DNA of 34,767 bases from RUG754 sp964345365 (lineage in GTDB: Bacteria; Bacillota; Clostridia; Peptostreptococcales; Anaerovoracaceae): contig CAYFQR010000017.1 of assembly GCA_964345365.1 (NCBI GenBank), positions 1-34,767 on the forward strand, given 5' to 3'. Position 1 is the stretch's first letter, and every line of letters starts with the position of its first letter. The notes under the pieces were generated by a model. That model searched no databases, was not told the origin of the DNA, and worked only from the letters and a program-made list of their open reading frames with translations. Both the position numbers and the translations under genes were made by a program. Positions 18,527-26,312 of the stretch are shown here, in pieces.

Positions 18527-19057
18527 TCAACCCCCGTAAGCTTTTTCACGAATTACACTTATAAGGTTCGCATCCGCCTTCGCTTCCGCGTCGATGTATA
18601 TGCACTGACTGCTTTTCGGATATTTCATCTTCAAAGTGCTTGTCGCATATTCCTCGACAGATTCAAAGCTCACAGCTCCCTGAACCTTAATACCGAGCAT
18701 TGTAATCTCATCCTCAAGCTGTATATTTTCTCTGTTTAGAGAGTTAATCCTATATTGAACCTCTGTTGCCTTTGCTCCAAGCCACACCGTCATTATCAAA
18801 ATAATTCCGACAAAGCATAATAACGCCATGGTTTTTATGAGAACTGCAGGGCTGATTACCGCTATCTGATGCTGCATTGCCCTGCCCTGAGCCAGAGTAA
18901 GATGAGCGTCATCCTTTTTTTTGCCCCTCTCTTTTTTCGGTGCAACTCTGCGTTCGGGTTCCAAAGCGTAGGTTCTTCTTTTGCCGTATGAAGTTGTCGC
19001 ATAGCCGCCGCGATTCAACATCTCGATGTAGTCAGCAGCGTACGAACTCGGTGCCAT
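18527..19057 (-). CDS. ftsL: FtsL-like septum protein
   Basis: Small bitopic protein of the FtsQLB divisome complex, assigned mainly from position between rsmH and the PBP and from architecture. The 176 residues have a long hydrophilic N-terminus (about 1-75, rich in K/R, with RRVAPKKERGKKKDD), one membrane helix (about 86-108, VLIKTMALLCFVGIILIMTV), then a short extracytoplasmic coiled coil (NSLNRENIQLEDEITMLGIK). The helix plus N-rich coiled coil is the FtsL/DivIC pattern. The cytoplasmic tail is much longer than in Bacillus FtsL (about 117 residues in total). The start has AGGAG 5 nt upstream. Sequence similarity in this family is low. Confidence 0.8.
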   Translation of the reverse strand: MAPSSYAADYIEMLNRGGYATTSYGKRRTYALEPERRVAPKKERGKKKDDAHLTLAQGRAMQHQIAVISPAVLIKTMALLCFVGIILIMTVWLGAKATEVQYRINSLNRENIQLEDEITMLGIKVQGAVSFESVEEYATSTLKMKYPKSSQCIYIDAEAKADANLISVIREKAYGG

Positions 19058-19076
19058 GATATCTCCTGAAATTCAA

Positions 19077-20009
19077 CTATCTTTTTATCGCTATCCTTAA
19101 CTTTGCAGACCTCGACCTCGGGTTACTCTCCACTTCCTCAACAGTCGGCGAAATCGGCTTTTCGGGTTTTAGTATATCCCCTATCTTACCGCATGCGCAT
19201 ACCGGCAAGTTCGCCGGGCAGACGCACGGGTCAAATCTTTTTCTATATGCCTCTTTTACAATTCTGTCCTCAAGACTGTGAAACGTAATTATGGCGAGAC
19301 GTCCCCCCGGATTAAGCACATCTATGAACTCATCGACTGCCTTTTTAAGCCCGCCGAGTTCATCATTGACCTCAATCCTGATTGCCTGAAACGTTCTTTT
19401 GGCAGGATGAGGCCCGTCTCTCCTTGCGGATGCGGGTATTGCAGCCTTTATCACATCCACAAGCTCGAATGTGGTTTCAAAGAGTTTCTTTTTTCGTTCA
19501 CGAACTATGAACTCCGCAATCCTTGATGCCCAGCGTTCTTCCCCATACCTGTATATTATGTCCTTGAGTTCGTCTTTTGAATAAGTATTAATCACATCAT
19601 ATGCAGTGAGCGCTTCATCCTTTCCCATCCTCATGTCAAGGGGGGCGTCCTGCATATAGCTGAAACCCCTTTCGGGATTGTCAAGCTGGAAAGAGCTTAC
19701 GCCCAAATCCAATATTGCACCGTCTATTCCCTCTACTCCTAAATCTTCAAGCACGCTTTTGACCAGGGAGTAGTTGCATTCACGGTACTCTTTCCGGCAC
19801 TTGAAGCGGGAGAGCCTTTCCCTCGACGCATGAAGAGCATCTTCATCGCGGTCGATTCCGATCAGGAGACCTGCCTCTCCCAGCTTCGCACAGATTCCGC
19901 TTGCGTGGCCGCCGCCACCCAATGTGCCGTCCACATATATCCCATCCGGCTTGATTTTCAGTCCGTCTGTCGCTTCATAAAATAATACCGATGTATGCCT
20001 GAATTCCAT
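19077..20009 (-). CDS. rsmH: RsmH, 16S rRNA m4C1402 methyltransferase
   Basis: SAM-dependent enzyme (formerly MraW) that N4-methylates C1402 in the ribosomal P site. The product is 310 residues. It opens EFRHTSVLFYEATDGL and has the SAM-binding glycine loop VDGTLGGGGHA (26-36), DLGVSSFQLDNPERGFSY, RTFQAIRIEVNDEL and LAIITFHSLEDRIVK, all family hallmarks, with a cysteine-rich insertion CVCPANLPVCACG near the end. The ATG at 20009 is chosen because GGAG lies 7 nt upstream and it begins the conserved block; the longer frame overlaps mraZ. It starts 13 bp after the mraZ stop. Confidence 0.97.
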   Translation of the reverse strand: MEFRHTSVLFYEATDGLKIKPDGIYVDGTLGGGGHASGICAKLGEAGLLIGIDRDEDALHASRERLSRFKCRKEYRECNYSLVKSVLEDLGVEGIDGAILDLGVSSFQLDNPERGFSYMQDAPLDMRMGKDEALTAYDVINTYSKDELKDIIYRYGEERWASRIAEFIVRERKKKLFETTFELVDVIKAAIPASARRDGPHPAKRTFQAIRIEVNDELGGLKKAVDEFIDVLNPGGRLAIITFHSLEDRIVKEAYRKRFDPCVCPANLPVCACGKIGDILKPEKPISPTVEEVESNPRSRSAKLRIAIKR

Positions 20010-20022
20010 GGTATTTCTCCGC

Positions 20023-20454
20023 TTAGAAATTATATTCGAGCAGAGCGTCGGCGAAATCGTCGGAGTCCATTTTATTGGCGTTCTCTGGATTATCCCATAC
20101 GTTCTTCGACCATACCTCGATTTTCGACATGGCACCCATGGTAATCAGTTCTTTTTCGATAGCCGCATAGGTCTTCAGTTCTTGAGGGATGACTATACGA
20201 CCCTGCCTATCGAACTCGCACTCAACCGCGTTGGCGCAGAAGTGCCTGATGAAAGCTCTGACCTTGGGATCTGATTCCGGAAGTTCTTCTATTTTTTTCA
20301 TCTGATTCGCCCAGGCTGACGTCGTGTATATATAGAGACACTTATCCAGTCCCTTGGTAAGCACACAGTCTCTGCCGAGCTCCGTCCTAAGTTTAGAAGG
20401 GACAATCATCCTGTTCTTTTCATCTATGGAGTTGTAGGTGGTTCCCATAAACAC
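20023..20454 (-). CDS. mraZ: MraZ, transcriptional regulator of the dcw cluster
   Basis: AbrB-fold DNA-binding protein that forms a ring and represses its own operon. The 143 residues contain the two tandem SpoVT-AbrB-like repeats with the DxxxR motif: DEKNR (11-15, followed by MIVP) and DRQGR (82-86, followed by IVIP). The start is taken as the GTG at 20454, giving MFMG as in many Firmicute MraZ, with GGGAAG 8 nt upstream; the ATG two codons later would be 14 nt away. First gene of the cluster. Three direct repeats of the kind MraZ binds lie about 70 bp upstream, in the predicted promoter. Confidence 0.96.
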   Translation of the reverse strand: MFMGTTYNSIDEKNRMIVPSKLRTELGRDCVLTKGLDKCLYIYTTSAWANQMKKIEELPESDPKVRAFIRHFCANAVECEFDRQGRIVIPQELKTYAAIEKELITMGAMSKIEVWSKNVWDNPENANKMDSDDFADALLEYNF

Positions 20455-20520
20455 TTTCGGTTCTTCCCTTCTGTACGTAGGTAATTTATCTCACTAAAAC
20501 AGATTTTTAAATTTGACTAA

Positions 20521-20553
20521 CACCATTCTACACCACTTTACACCACATTGCAA
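20521..20553 (-). promoter_or_regulatory. mraZ: dcw promoter with three tandem MraZ boxes
   Basis: On the minus strand TTGCAA (20553-20548), a 17-nt spacer and TAGAAT (20530-20525) form a good sigma-A promoter. Three direct repeats on an exact 10-bp period, TGGTG with an A/T-rich tail (CACCATTCTA, CACCACTTTA and CACCACATTG on the plus strand, 20521-20550), fill the spacer and overlap the -10. Established knowledge: MraZ binds short tandem GTGG-type repeats before dcw operons. Occupancy here would block RNA polymerase, so autorepression is the natural reading. Confidence 0.8.
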
Positions 20554-20639
20554 GAATTTTTCGCCTAAATTTAGATATGTTCCCCACTTTTTCGCCTTTT
20601 CCGGTATTACTTTTTTTGTCTGATGAGCACTTTTGGCCC

Positions 20640-20962
20640 GACCTCAAGTTTTTTTACACAACTTAAAACCGCCATATCCATTGATACACAAGGGTTACAG
20701 CGGTTTTTACCAACTCTTTTTGTCCTATAAGCCNNNNNNNNNNNNNNNNNNNNNNNNNNNNNNNNNNNNNNNNNNNNNNNNNNNNNNNNNNNNNNNNNNN
20801 NNNNNNNNNNNNNNNNNNNNNNNNNNNNNNNNNGGTTTTTACCAACTCTTTTTGTCCTATAAGCCTAAGCCTACCTTGCGATACAAACCTTGGGGTCGCT
20901 TTGTCGTTCATCGAGAGCTACGCCCCACGTGGACTTGCACCACAGATTGACGGCATGTCGCA
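20640..20962 (-). other. Unassigned intergenic stretch with assembly gap, possible intron or mobile-element remnant
   Basis: No gene is supported between the mraZ promoter and the oppA terminator. The 100-N gap at 20734-20833 is flanked by the same 32-bp sequence (20702-20733 and 20834-20865). The minus strand has an 8-bp stem AAAACCGC/GCGGTTTT at about 20668-20706 and, near 20935-20910, TGGTGCAAGTCCACG, a phrase reminiscent of domain I of bacterial group II introns. No maturase frame or domain V is present. The identification as a remnant is weak. Confidence 0.3.
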
Positions 20963-20965
20963 GCA

Positions 20966-20995
20966 CTAAAAAGCGGCCCGTCTAACGAGCCGCTT
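20966..20995 (-). terminator. Rho-independent terminator of oppA
   Basis: On the minus strand AAGCGGCTCGT, loop TAG and ACGGGCCGCTT form an 11-bp stem with a single T-G wobble, followed by TTTAG. It lies about 50 bp after the oppA stop. This is a confident intrinsic terminator that ends the opp transcripts before the dcw promoter. Confidence 0.85.
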
Positions 20996-21047
20996 CGTTT
21001 AGTTCAGCTTAAAGCCAATTTTCTCTTACATTCCGCCTACATTCAAA

Positions 21048-22736
21048 TTATTTTGCCTGAGCATACTGGAAGAAGTAGTATCCCATTGTAGTATATCCTA
21101 CATTCTTGAGATTCTTGTTGCAGTACATATTCGTGTAGTAGTAAATAGGTGCTACCGGGAATCCGCCCTCGCCGAAGAGAGTCATCTCTGCGTCGTAGAG
21201 AACCTTGTCACGGTCAGCTCCTGCAGCTAATCCCTTAGCTTCTTTAATCGTCTTGTCAAAGCCCTTATCACTGTAGAGGCCATAGTTGTATGCATTGCCT
21301 GTAGTCATAAGTTCAAGATAAGTGATAGGGTCGTTATAGTCCGCAATCCATCCGAGACGCGCTACGCCGAACTTGTGCTCACTGAGACCTGTGGTATAAG
21401 TTGCCCACTCCTGGTTCTCCAGTGTGATGTCCATTCCGAGAACATTCTTCCAGTCCTGTCCGCAGGCTTCTGCAATCGCTTTGTGAGCATCGGATGTGTT
21501 GAAGTTATATACAACCGTTGTCTTAGGATCCCATTTGCCGTCTGCAACAGCCTCGTCGTAGAGTTTATTTGCGAGGTCGCACTTGCCCTCGTGTGTAGTG
21601 AGGTCGGCGTCAGGATAATTTTCTGCGAGCCATGCATACATTGCACCTAATTCCGATGAACCGTAAGCGAAGTCGGCGCCTGTGGAATCAAGGATTCCGG
21701 AAGCAACGAAGCCTGTAGCAGGAGCCTGTCCTGCCTGGGTTACGTTTTCAACGATGTTCACTCTGTCGATAGCAAGGTTCATAGCTGCTCTTACTCTCCA
21801 ATCAGGAATCTTATCGCAGTTAAGGTATAAGTAATAAGTTCCAACATAAGGGTTGATATAGCAGTCACCGGACTCCTGAAGTGATTTGATCATGTCTGTC
21901 GGGAAAGATTCGATGAAATCCCATTCTCCCGTCTGATATGCGGAAAGAATAGCAGTCTCGGAGTCTGATAGGTTCCAAACGATTTCGTCCGGTCCGAGGT
22001 TAGCTGCATCATAATAATGTTCGTTAGGTACCATCTTGATGTATGAGTCGTGTACCCACTCGGAAATCTTATAAGGACCGTTTACAACGATGTTTTCAGG
22101 GTTTGTCCAGTCAGCATTGCCTTCCACAACGTCCTCTCTGAGCGGCATAAGCGAAGCAAATGCGCACATTTCGAGGAAGTAAGGGCATTCGGATTCAAGA
22201 GTAACCTCAAAAGTCTTATCGTTGAGAGCTTTAACTCCGAGCTCCGTTACAGCAACTTCTCCTGCCTGGATTGAAGCGGCGTTCTTAACTATACCGTCAA
22301 GGAAATAGCCGTAATCCGAAGCAGTTTCAGGATTAACGAGTCTTCTCCATGAATAAACGAAATCGTTAGCAGTTACAGGCTCTCCGTCCGACCACTTGAT
22401 GTCATCTCTGAGAGTGAAGGTGTAAACTGTTCCGTCTTCGGATACTTCATAGGATTCAGCCTGTCCGAGGACTACCTCCGTCATCATTACGTTTCCGCTT
22501 GCGTCAGCAGCTTCGTTAATCATCTGATACTTCATCAGGTTTTCGAATTGGTGCTGAGCATAAGTCGAACCGTCAACCGAGCTTACAAGACCCGGGTCGA
22601 TTGTCTCAGGCTCTGAAGCGATACAAGCATTAATCACAAATGCCTGTTCTCCGTCTCCGCCTGTAGTACCGCCACCGCATGCCGTGAAAGTGAAAACCAC
22701 AGCAACGCAGAGTACTAAAGCTATTAGCTTTTTCAT
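21048..22736 (-). CDS. oppA: Oligopeptide-binding lipoprotein OppA
   Basis: Extracytoplasmic substrate-binding protein (SBP_bac_5) of a peptide ABC importer. The 562 residues begin with a lipoprotein signal peptide, MKKLIALVLCVAVVFTFTAC, whose Cys20 would be lipidated and anchored outside the membrane. Then comes a Gly/Thr linker and the family fold: INACIASEPETIDPGLVSS, TFTLRDDIKWSDGEPVTANDFVYSW (the classic SBP_bac_5 signature, about 120-145), and a C-terminal lobe with WKNVLGMDITLENQEWATY and GWIADYNDPITYLELM. The start has a strong AAAGGAGG 8 nt upstream. It is the last gene of the opp cluster but has its own promoter, which would allow the binding protein to outnumber the transporter. 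Confidence 0.95.
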   Translation of the reverse strand: MKKLIALVLCVAVVFTFTACGGGTTGGDGEQAFVINACIASEPETIDPGLVSSVDGSTYAQHQFENLMKYQMINEAADASGNVMMTEVVLGQAESYEVSEDGTVYTFTLRDDIKWSDGEPVTANDFVYSWRRLVNPETASDYGYFLDGIVKNAASIQAGEVAVTELGVKALNDKTFEVTLESECPYFLEMCAFASLMPLREDVVEGNADWTNPENIVVNGPYKISEWVHDSYIKMVPNEHYYDAANLGPDEIVWNLSDSETAILSAYQTGEWDFIESFPTDMIKSLQESGDCYINPYVGTYYLYLNCDKIPDWRVRAAMNLAIDRVNIVENVTQAGQAPATGFVASGILDSTGADFAYGSSELGAMYAWLAENYPDADLTTHEGKCDLANKLYDEAVADGKWDPKTTVVYNFNTSDAHKAIAEACGQDWKNVLGMDITLENQEWATYTTGLSEHKFGVARLGWIADYNDPITYLELMTTGNAYNYGLYSDKGFDKTIKEAKGLAAGADRDKVLYDAEMTLFGEGGFPVAPIYYYTNMYCNKNLKNVGYTTMGYYFFQYAQAK

Positions 22737-22822
22737 AAAATATTCCTCCTTTTCGATTCAATTTCGAATACAAAACTATATATCCAAATACCTCTTAGGT
22801 ATAAGAATAACTAATATTGAAT

Positions 22823-22852
22823 ATTATAGCACACTTCAATACATTAAATCAA
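22823..22852 (-). promoter_or_regulatory. oppA: oppA promoter
   Basis: On the minus strand TTGATT (22852-22847), an 18-nt spacer and a perfect TATAAT (22828-22823), with TG one base before the -10 (extended -10). The predicted leader is about 80 nt and includes a short hairpin TACCT-AAG-AGGTA. Good match to sigma-A. Confidence 0.75.
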
Positions 22853-22876
22853 CACTATTAGCACATAAAATCTACA

Positions 22877-22912
22877 ACTATTTATCACTGTTTATCAAAA
22901 AAACTATTTATC
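22877..22912 (-). repeat. Three copies of a 10-bp unit at the oppF stop
   Basis: ACTATTTATC (22877-22886), ACTGTTTATC (22887-22896) and ACTATTTATC (22903-22912) on the plus strand. The copy at 22903-22912 contains the oppF stop, read as GATAAATAG on the minus strand. The arrangement resembles, on a smaller scale, the repeated murD-ftsW junction. Confidence 0.6.
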
Positions 22913-23901
22913 AAGCAAGTGACATGCAGCAAAATGTCCGGCGGCGTATTCCTTAAACTCAGGAAGCTCGGTGCTGCACCTCTCGGTAGCATACGGACAT
23001 CTTGTATGGAACTTGCAGCCGCTCGGCGGATTGATAGGGCTCGGTATATCTCCCTCTAAAAGAATTCTCTCCCTTGCCCGTGTTGCCTCCGGATCCGGAA
23101 TCGGAACAGCGGACATCAGTGTTTTAGTATACGGGTGAATCGGGTTTCTATAGAGCTCATAAGAATCCGCAAGCTCCACCATATTGCCGAGATACATTAC
23201 GCCTATTCTGTTTGATATATGTCTTACGACAGAAATATCATGTGCTATGAAGAGATAAGTGAGTCCGAGCGAAGCCTGAAGGTCTTCAAGCATATTGACA
23301 ACCTGTGACTGTATAGATACGTCAAGTGCCGAAATAGGCTCGTCGCATACGATGAACTCCGGTTCGACCGCAAGCGCCCTCGCAATACCTATTCGCTGTT
23401 GTTGTCCGCCCGAGAACTCATGCGGGAATCTGTTCGAGTGCTCGGTATTTAATCCTACAGCACTTAAGAGTTCATTTATCCTCGCCCGCCTTTCACCTTT
23501 CCCCTGAGAAAGCTTATGGATGTCAAGAGCCTCTCCCACTATCTCCCCCACGGTCNNNNNNNNNNACGCGGGTCAAGAGAAGCGGAAGGGTCTTGAAATA
23601 TTATCTGCATCCTTCTCCTGTAAGGAAGCATATTGGCCTTCACATTTTTTTCGGAATCATAGATTATCTCATCGCCATATATTATCGAGCCGGATGTCGG
23701 CTCGTATAATCTGAGAACGGTTCTTCCGAGAGTGGTTTTGCCGCAGCCCGACTCTCCGACAAGCCCGAGCGTTTCTCCCTTGTAGATATCAACTGAGATA
23801 CCGTCTACAGCCTTGACAACCTGTTTTTTACCGAATCCTCCCTTAACTTTGAAATGTTTTTTTAGATTCTTTACTTCCAGGAGCTTGGTTTTATTTTCCA
23901 T
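22904..23901 (-). CDS. oppF: Oligopeptide ABC transporter ATP-binding protein OppF (contains assembly gap)
   Basis: Second ATPase of the Opp importer. The N-terminal part has Walker A GESGCGKT (49-56) and the Q-loop IIFQDPSASLDPR. The part after the gap has the signature SGGQQQRIGIARAL, Walker B FIVCDEPISALD and the C-terminal oligopeptide-transporter extension with cysteines GCKFHTRCPYATERC. Ten Ns at 23556-23565 put the two parts in different frames, but the flanks read ...DPR and ...TVGEIVGEAL, and the family usually has DPRMTVGE there. A true gap of 2 nt would restore one protein of about 329 residues. I therefore call it intact. The ATG overlaps the oppD stop by 1 bp. Confidence 0.9.
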
Positions 23902-24920
23902 TATTCACTCACCTCCTGTTTGTTCTGTTCTTCGCATTCCGCGAAATGTAACCAGCACGCCGAAATATGACCGCCACCCAAATCCGCATAAGGAGGTTTC
24001 TTGGTGAGGCATATCTTCATGCAATGTGCGCATCTCGGCCCGAAGTTGCAACCGGCAGGAGGGTCGAGCAAATCTATCGGTGTTCCCTCTATAGGTATAA
24101 GCCTTTCGTGTTCATCCGCATCAAGCCTCGGCATAGAAGCCAAAAGCCCCATGGTATAAGGATGAGCAGGATTATAGAATATGTCATTCACATCGCCCTG
24201 TTCGACGATTTTGCCGGCATACATTACAGACACCCTGTCGCACATTTCGGCAACAACGCCGAGGTTATGCGTAATGAATATGATTGATGTATTCTGTTTT
24301 TTCTGCAAATCCTTCATGAGATCAAGTATCTGCGCCTGAATCGTAACGTCCAGCGCCGTTGTCGGCTCGTCTGCAATGAGGAGTTTAGGGTCGCCGATAA
24401 GTGCCATTGCAATCATCGCCCTCTGTCTCATTCCCCCTGAAAACTCATGCGGATATTGGTCAATTCTCTTTTCGGCATTATTGATTCCGACGAGCTCAAG
24501 CATCTCAATAGCTCTCGCACGTGCCTTGTCCTTCGGATAATCCTTGTCATGGCAGGTGAGAGCTTCGGTAAGCTGGTTGCCGATAGTATATACAGGGTTA
24601 AGGCAGGTCATAGGATTTTGGAAAATCATGCTGACCATTTTTCCCCTGAAGTTTCTCATCTTTTCCTCGTCATAAGCAAGCAAATCTTCTCCTTCGAATA
24701 CTATGCTCCCTCCGACTACCTTTCCGGGACTCTGTAAGAGACCGATAATCGAATAGGCTTCAACGGATTTACCGGAGCCGGATTCTCCTACTATACCCAT
24801 GACTTCGTTATATCCTAAGGAGTAGCTTATACCGTCTACAGCCTTAACCTCTCCCGCGGGAGTGAAGAACGATACCTTTAGGTCGTTTATTTCAAGTAAT
24901 GTTTTTTTATCTTCCGACAT
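23901..24920 (-). CDS. oppD: Oligopeptide ABC transporter ATP-binding protein OppD
   Basis: First ATPase of the Opp importer, on the cytoplasmic face of OppB/OppC. The 339 residues contain Walker A GESGSGKS (45-52), Q-loop MIFQNPMTCLNP, signature FSGGMRQRAMIAMAL (160-174), Walker B LLIADEPTTALD (180-191), the H-loop ITHN, and a C-terminal extension starting near LLDPPAGCNFGPRCAHC. The cysteines there (C..RC..C...C) match the pattern that binds an iron-sulfur cluster in some OppD/DppD proteins. The start has GGGAGG about 8 nt upstream. It lies 13 bp after oppC. Confidence 0.96.
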   Translation of the reverse strand: MSEDKKTLLEINDLKVSFFTPAGEVKAVDGISYSLGYNEVMGIVGESGSGKSVEAYSIIGLLQSPGKVVGGSIVFEGEDLLAYDEEKMRNFRGKMVSMIFQNPMTCLNPVYTIGNQLTEALTCHDKDYPKDKARARAIEMLELVGINNAEKRIDQYPHEFSGGMRQRAMIAMALIGDPKLLIADEPTTALDVTIQAQILDLMKDLQKKQNTSIIFITHNLGVVAEMCDRVSVMYAGKIVEQGDVNDIFYNPAHPYTMGLLASMPRLDADEHERLIPIEGTPIDLLDPPAGCNFGPRCAHCMKICLTKKPPYADLGGGHISACWLHFAECEEQNKQEVSE

Positions 24921-24933
24921 CTAATCCACCTCC

Positions 24934-26298
24934 CTATTTCTTAAGACGCGGATCAAGTGCGTCACGAAGTCCGTCCCCGACAAGGTTAAGTGTAAGCACA
25001 ATAATAGTGAGTATAGTGCCCGGGAACAACAGTCTGTAAGGATAAAGCGTAATGGTCGCAAGTGCATCGGAGCACAGCGAACCTAAGCTCGCCATAGGAG
25101 CTGAAACACCGAGTCCCAAGAAGGAAAGGAATGACTCAAGGAAAATTGCCGACGGAATCTGAAGACATGTAGTGATTACAAGCTGTCCCACGCAGTTCGG
25201 CAGAAGATGCCTCTTGATTATGCGGCCGTTGGACGCGCCGAGTGCGGTTGCCGCCGTAACATATTCCTGTTTTTTGAGCATGAGTACCTGTCCCCTGACT
25301 ATACGCGACATGGTTACCCAATATAGCAATGCGAATGTGATGAATATACTCACAACTCCCGAGCCGAGCGTACTGAGCGCATGGGCAATCATTGTGTCGG
25401 AGCTGTCGAACCAATCCTGAAGGGGGTCTTTGATTACGACCTGGAGAAGCAGAACTATGAGAATCTCCGGTATCGAATATATGAGCTCCACTATTCTCAT
25501 CATTACGAAGTCAACGGCTCCGCCGCTGAGCCCCGATATGGCTCCGTAAGCGGAACCTATAACTAAAACTATGAGAGCCGCCACTATGCCTATGATTATG
25601 GACACTCTCGCGCCGTACATCGTCCTCGCCATGAGGTCACGTCCCTGAGAGTCCGTGCCGACCACATGCGGAAATACGCTCTTCTGAACGTCGAGCCTAT
25701 TGGAATGTTCGCCTATTTCACTCGTGAATGCCAAAGGTTCCGACTTCGTAATTTTACCGTCCTTGATATCGACATTCTTCACTATGAAAAGGACATCCTC
25801 TGCACTCTTGTCAACGCAAATAACACTGTCACTCAGCTTGTTTTCTAAAATGAAATTGTATATTTGGCCGCCTGTCTTGATGTAGTATTCACCCGCATCT
25901 ACAGCGGTAATGCTTCCTGCCTGCAGCGATGTCGCAAACATGGCGTCGACTTCTTTTTCGATTGACTTTATTAATTCCTCCTCCTGAGAATGCTCAAACG
26001 GCCCGAGTTTCTGTGAGGACCGGTATTGTTTCTCGTAGTCGTAAGGAATTGTCAAAGGGCCGAGGAAGGCGAAAATCAAAATAATTATAAAAATGAAAAG
26101 CGCTACCATGGATACGGTGTTTTTCTTAAAACGCCTGGCCGCATCTCTCCAATATGATACACTCTTCCTGATTTCGACCATGCTCTCCTTTTCGGAGGAT
26201 GTGGCAGGTGCGAAATCACTGCAGCTTAACCCGTAATCTGCCCAGACTTTATCAGGATTTACCTGGAAAGGGCTGAATTTTCCGATTTCTTTTTTCAT
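24934..26298 (-). CDS. oppC: Oligopeptide ABC transporter permease OppC with an extra extracytoplasmic segment
   Basis: Inner-membrane permease subunit. At 454 residues it is about 150 longer than classic OppC (about 300). After a 60-residue cytoplasmic tail comes membrane helix 1 (about 61-81), then an insert at about 103-205 before the conserved VVGTDSQGRDLMARTMYGARVS. The normal permease core follows, with the EAA loop EYVTAATALGASNGRIIKRHLLPN (345-368, shown in the coordinate sense only), ending DGLRDALDPRLKK. By family topology the insert faces outside, where OppA docks. It has no motif that I recognise. The Shine-Dalgarno AGGGGGG precedes the start. Longer OppC forms occur in other Clostridia. 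Confidence 0.93.
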   Translation of the reverse strand: MKKEIGKFSPFQVNPDKVWADYGLSCSDFAPATSSEKESMVEIRKSVSYWRDAARRFKKNTVSMVALFIFIIILIFAFLGPLTIPYDYEKQYRSSQKLGPFEHSQEEELIKSIEKEVDAMFATSLQAGSITAVDAGEYYIKTGGQIYNFILENKLSDSVICVDKSAEDVLFIVKNVDIKDGKITKSEPLAFTSEIGEHSNRLDVQKSVFPHVVGTDSQGRDLMARTMYGARVSIIIGIVAALIVLVIGSAYGAISGLSGGAVDFVMMRIVELIYSIPEILIVLLLQVVIKDPLQDWFDSSDTMIAHALSTLGSGVVSIFITFALLYWVTMSRIVRGQVLMLKKQEYVTAATALGASNGRIIKRHLLPNCVGQLVITTCLQIPSAIFLESFLSFLGLGVSAPMASLGSLCSDALATITLYPYRLLFPGTILTIIVLTLNLVGDGLRDALDPRLKK

Positions 26299-26312
26299 TA
26301 TTCAGTCCCCCC

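Noticed and set aside
20702..20865. The 32-bp direct repeats as target-site duplications or terminal repeats of an insertion
   Set aside because: They abut the Ns exactly on both sides, which fits contig-end overlap; nothing between them can be read.
22904..23901. oppF as a frameshifted pseudogene or two genes
   Set aside because: The break coincides with a run of ten Ns, and the flanking residues join into the normal family sequence if two bases are missing.
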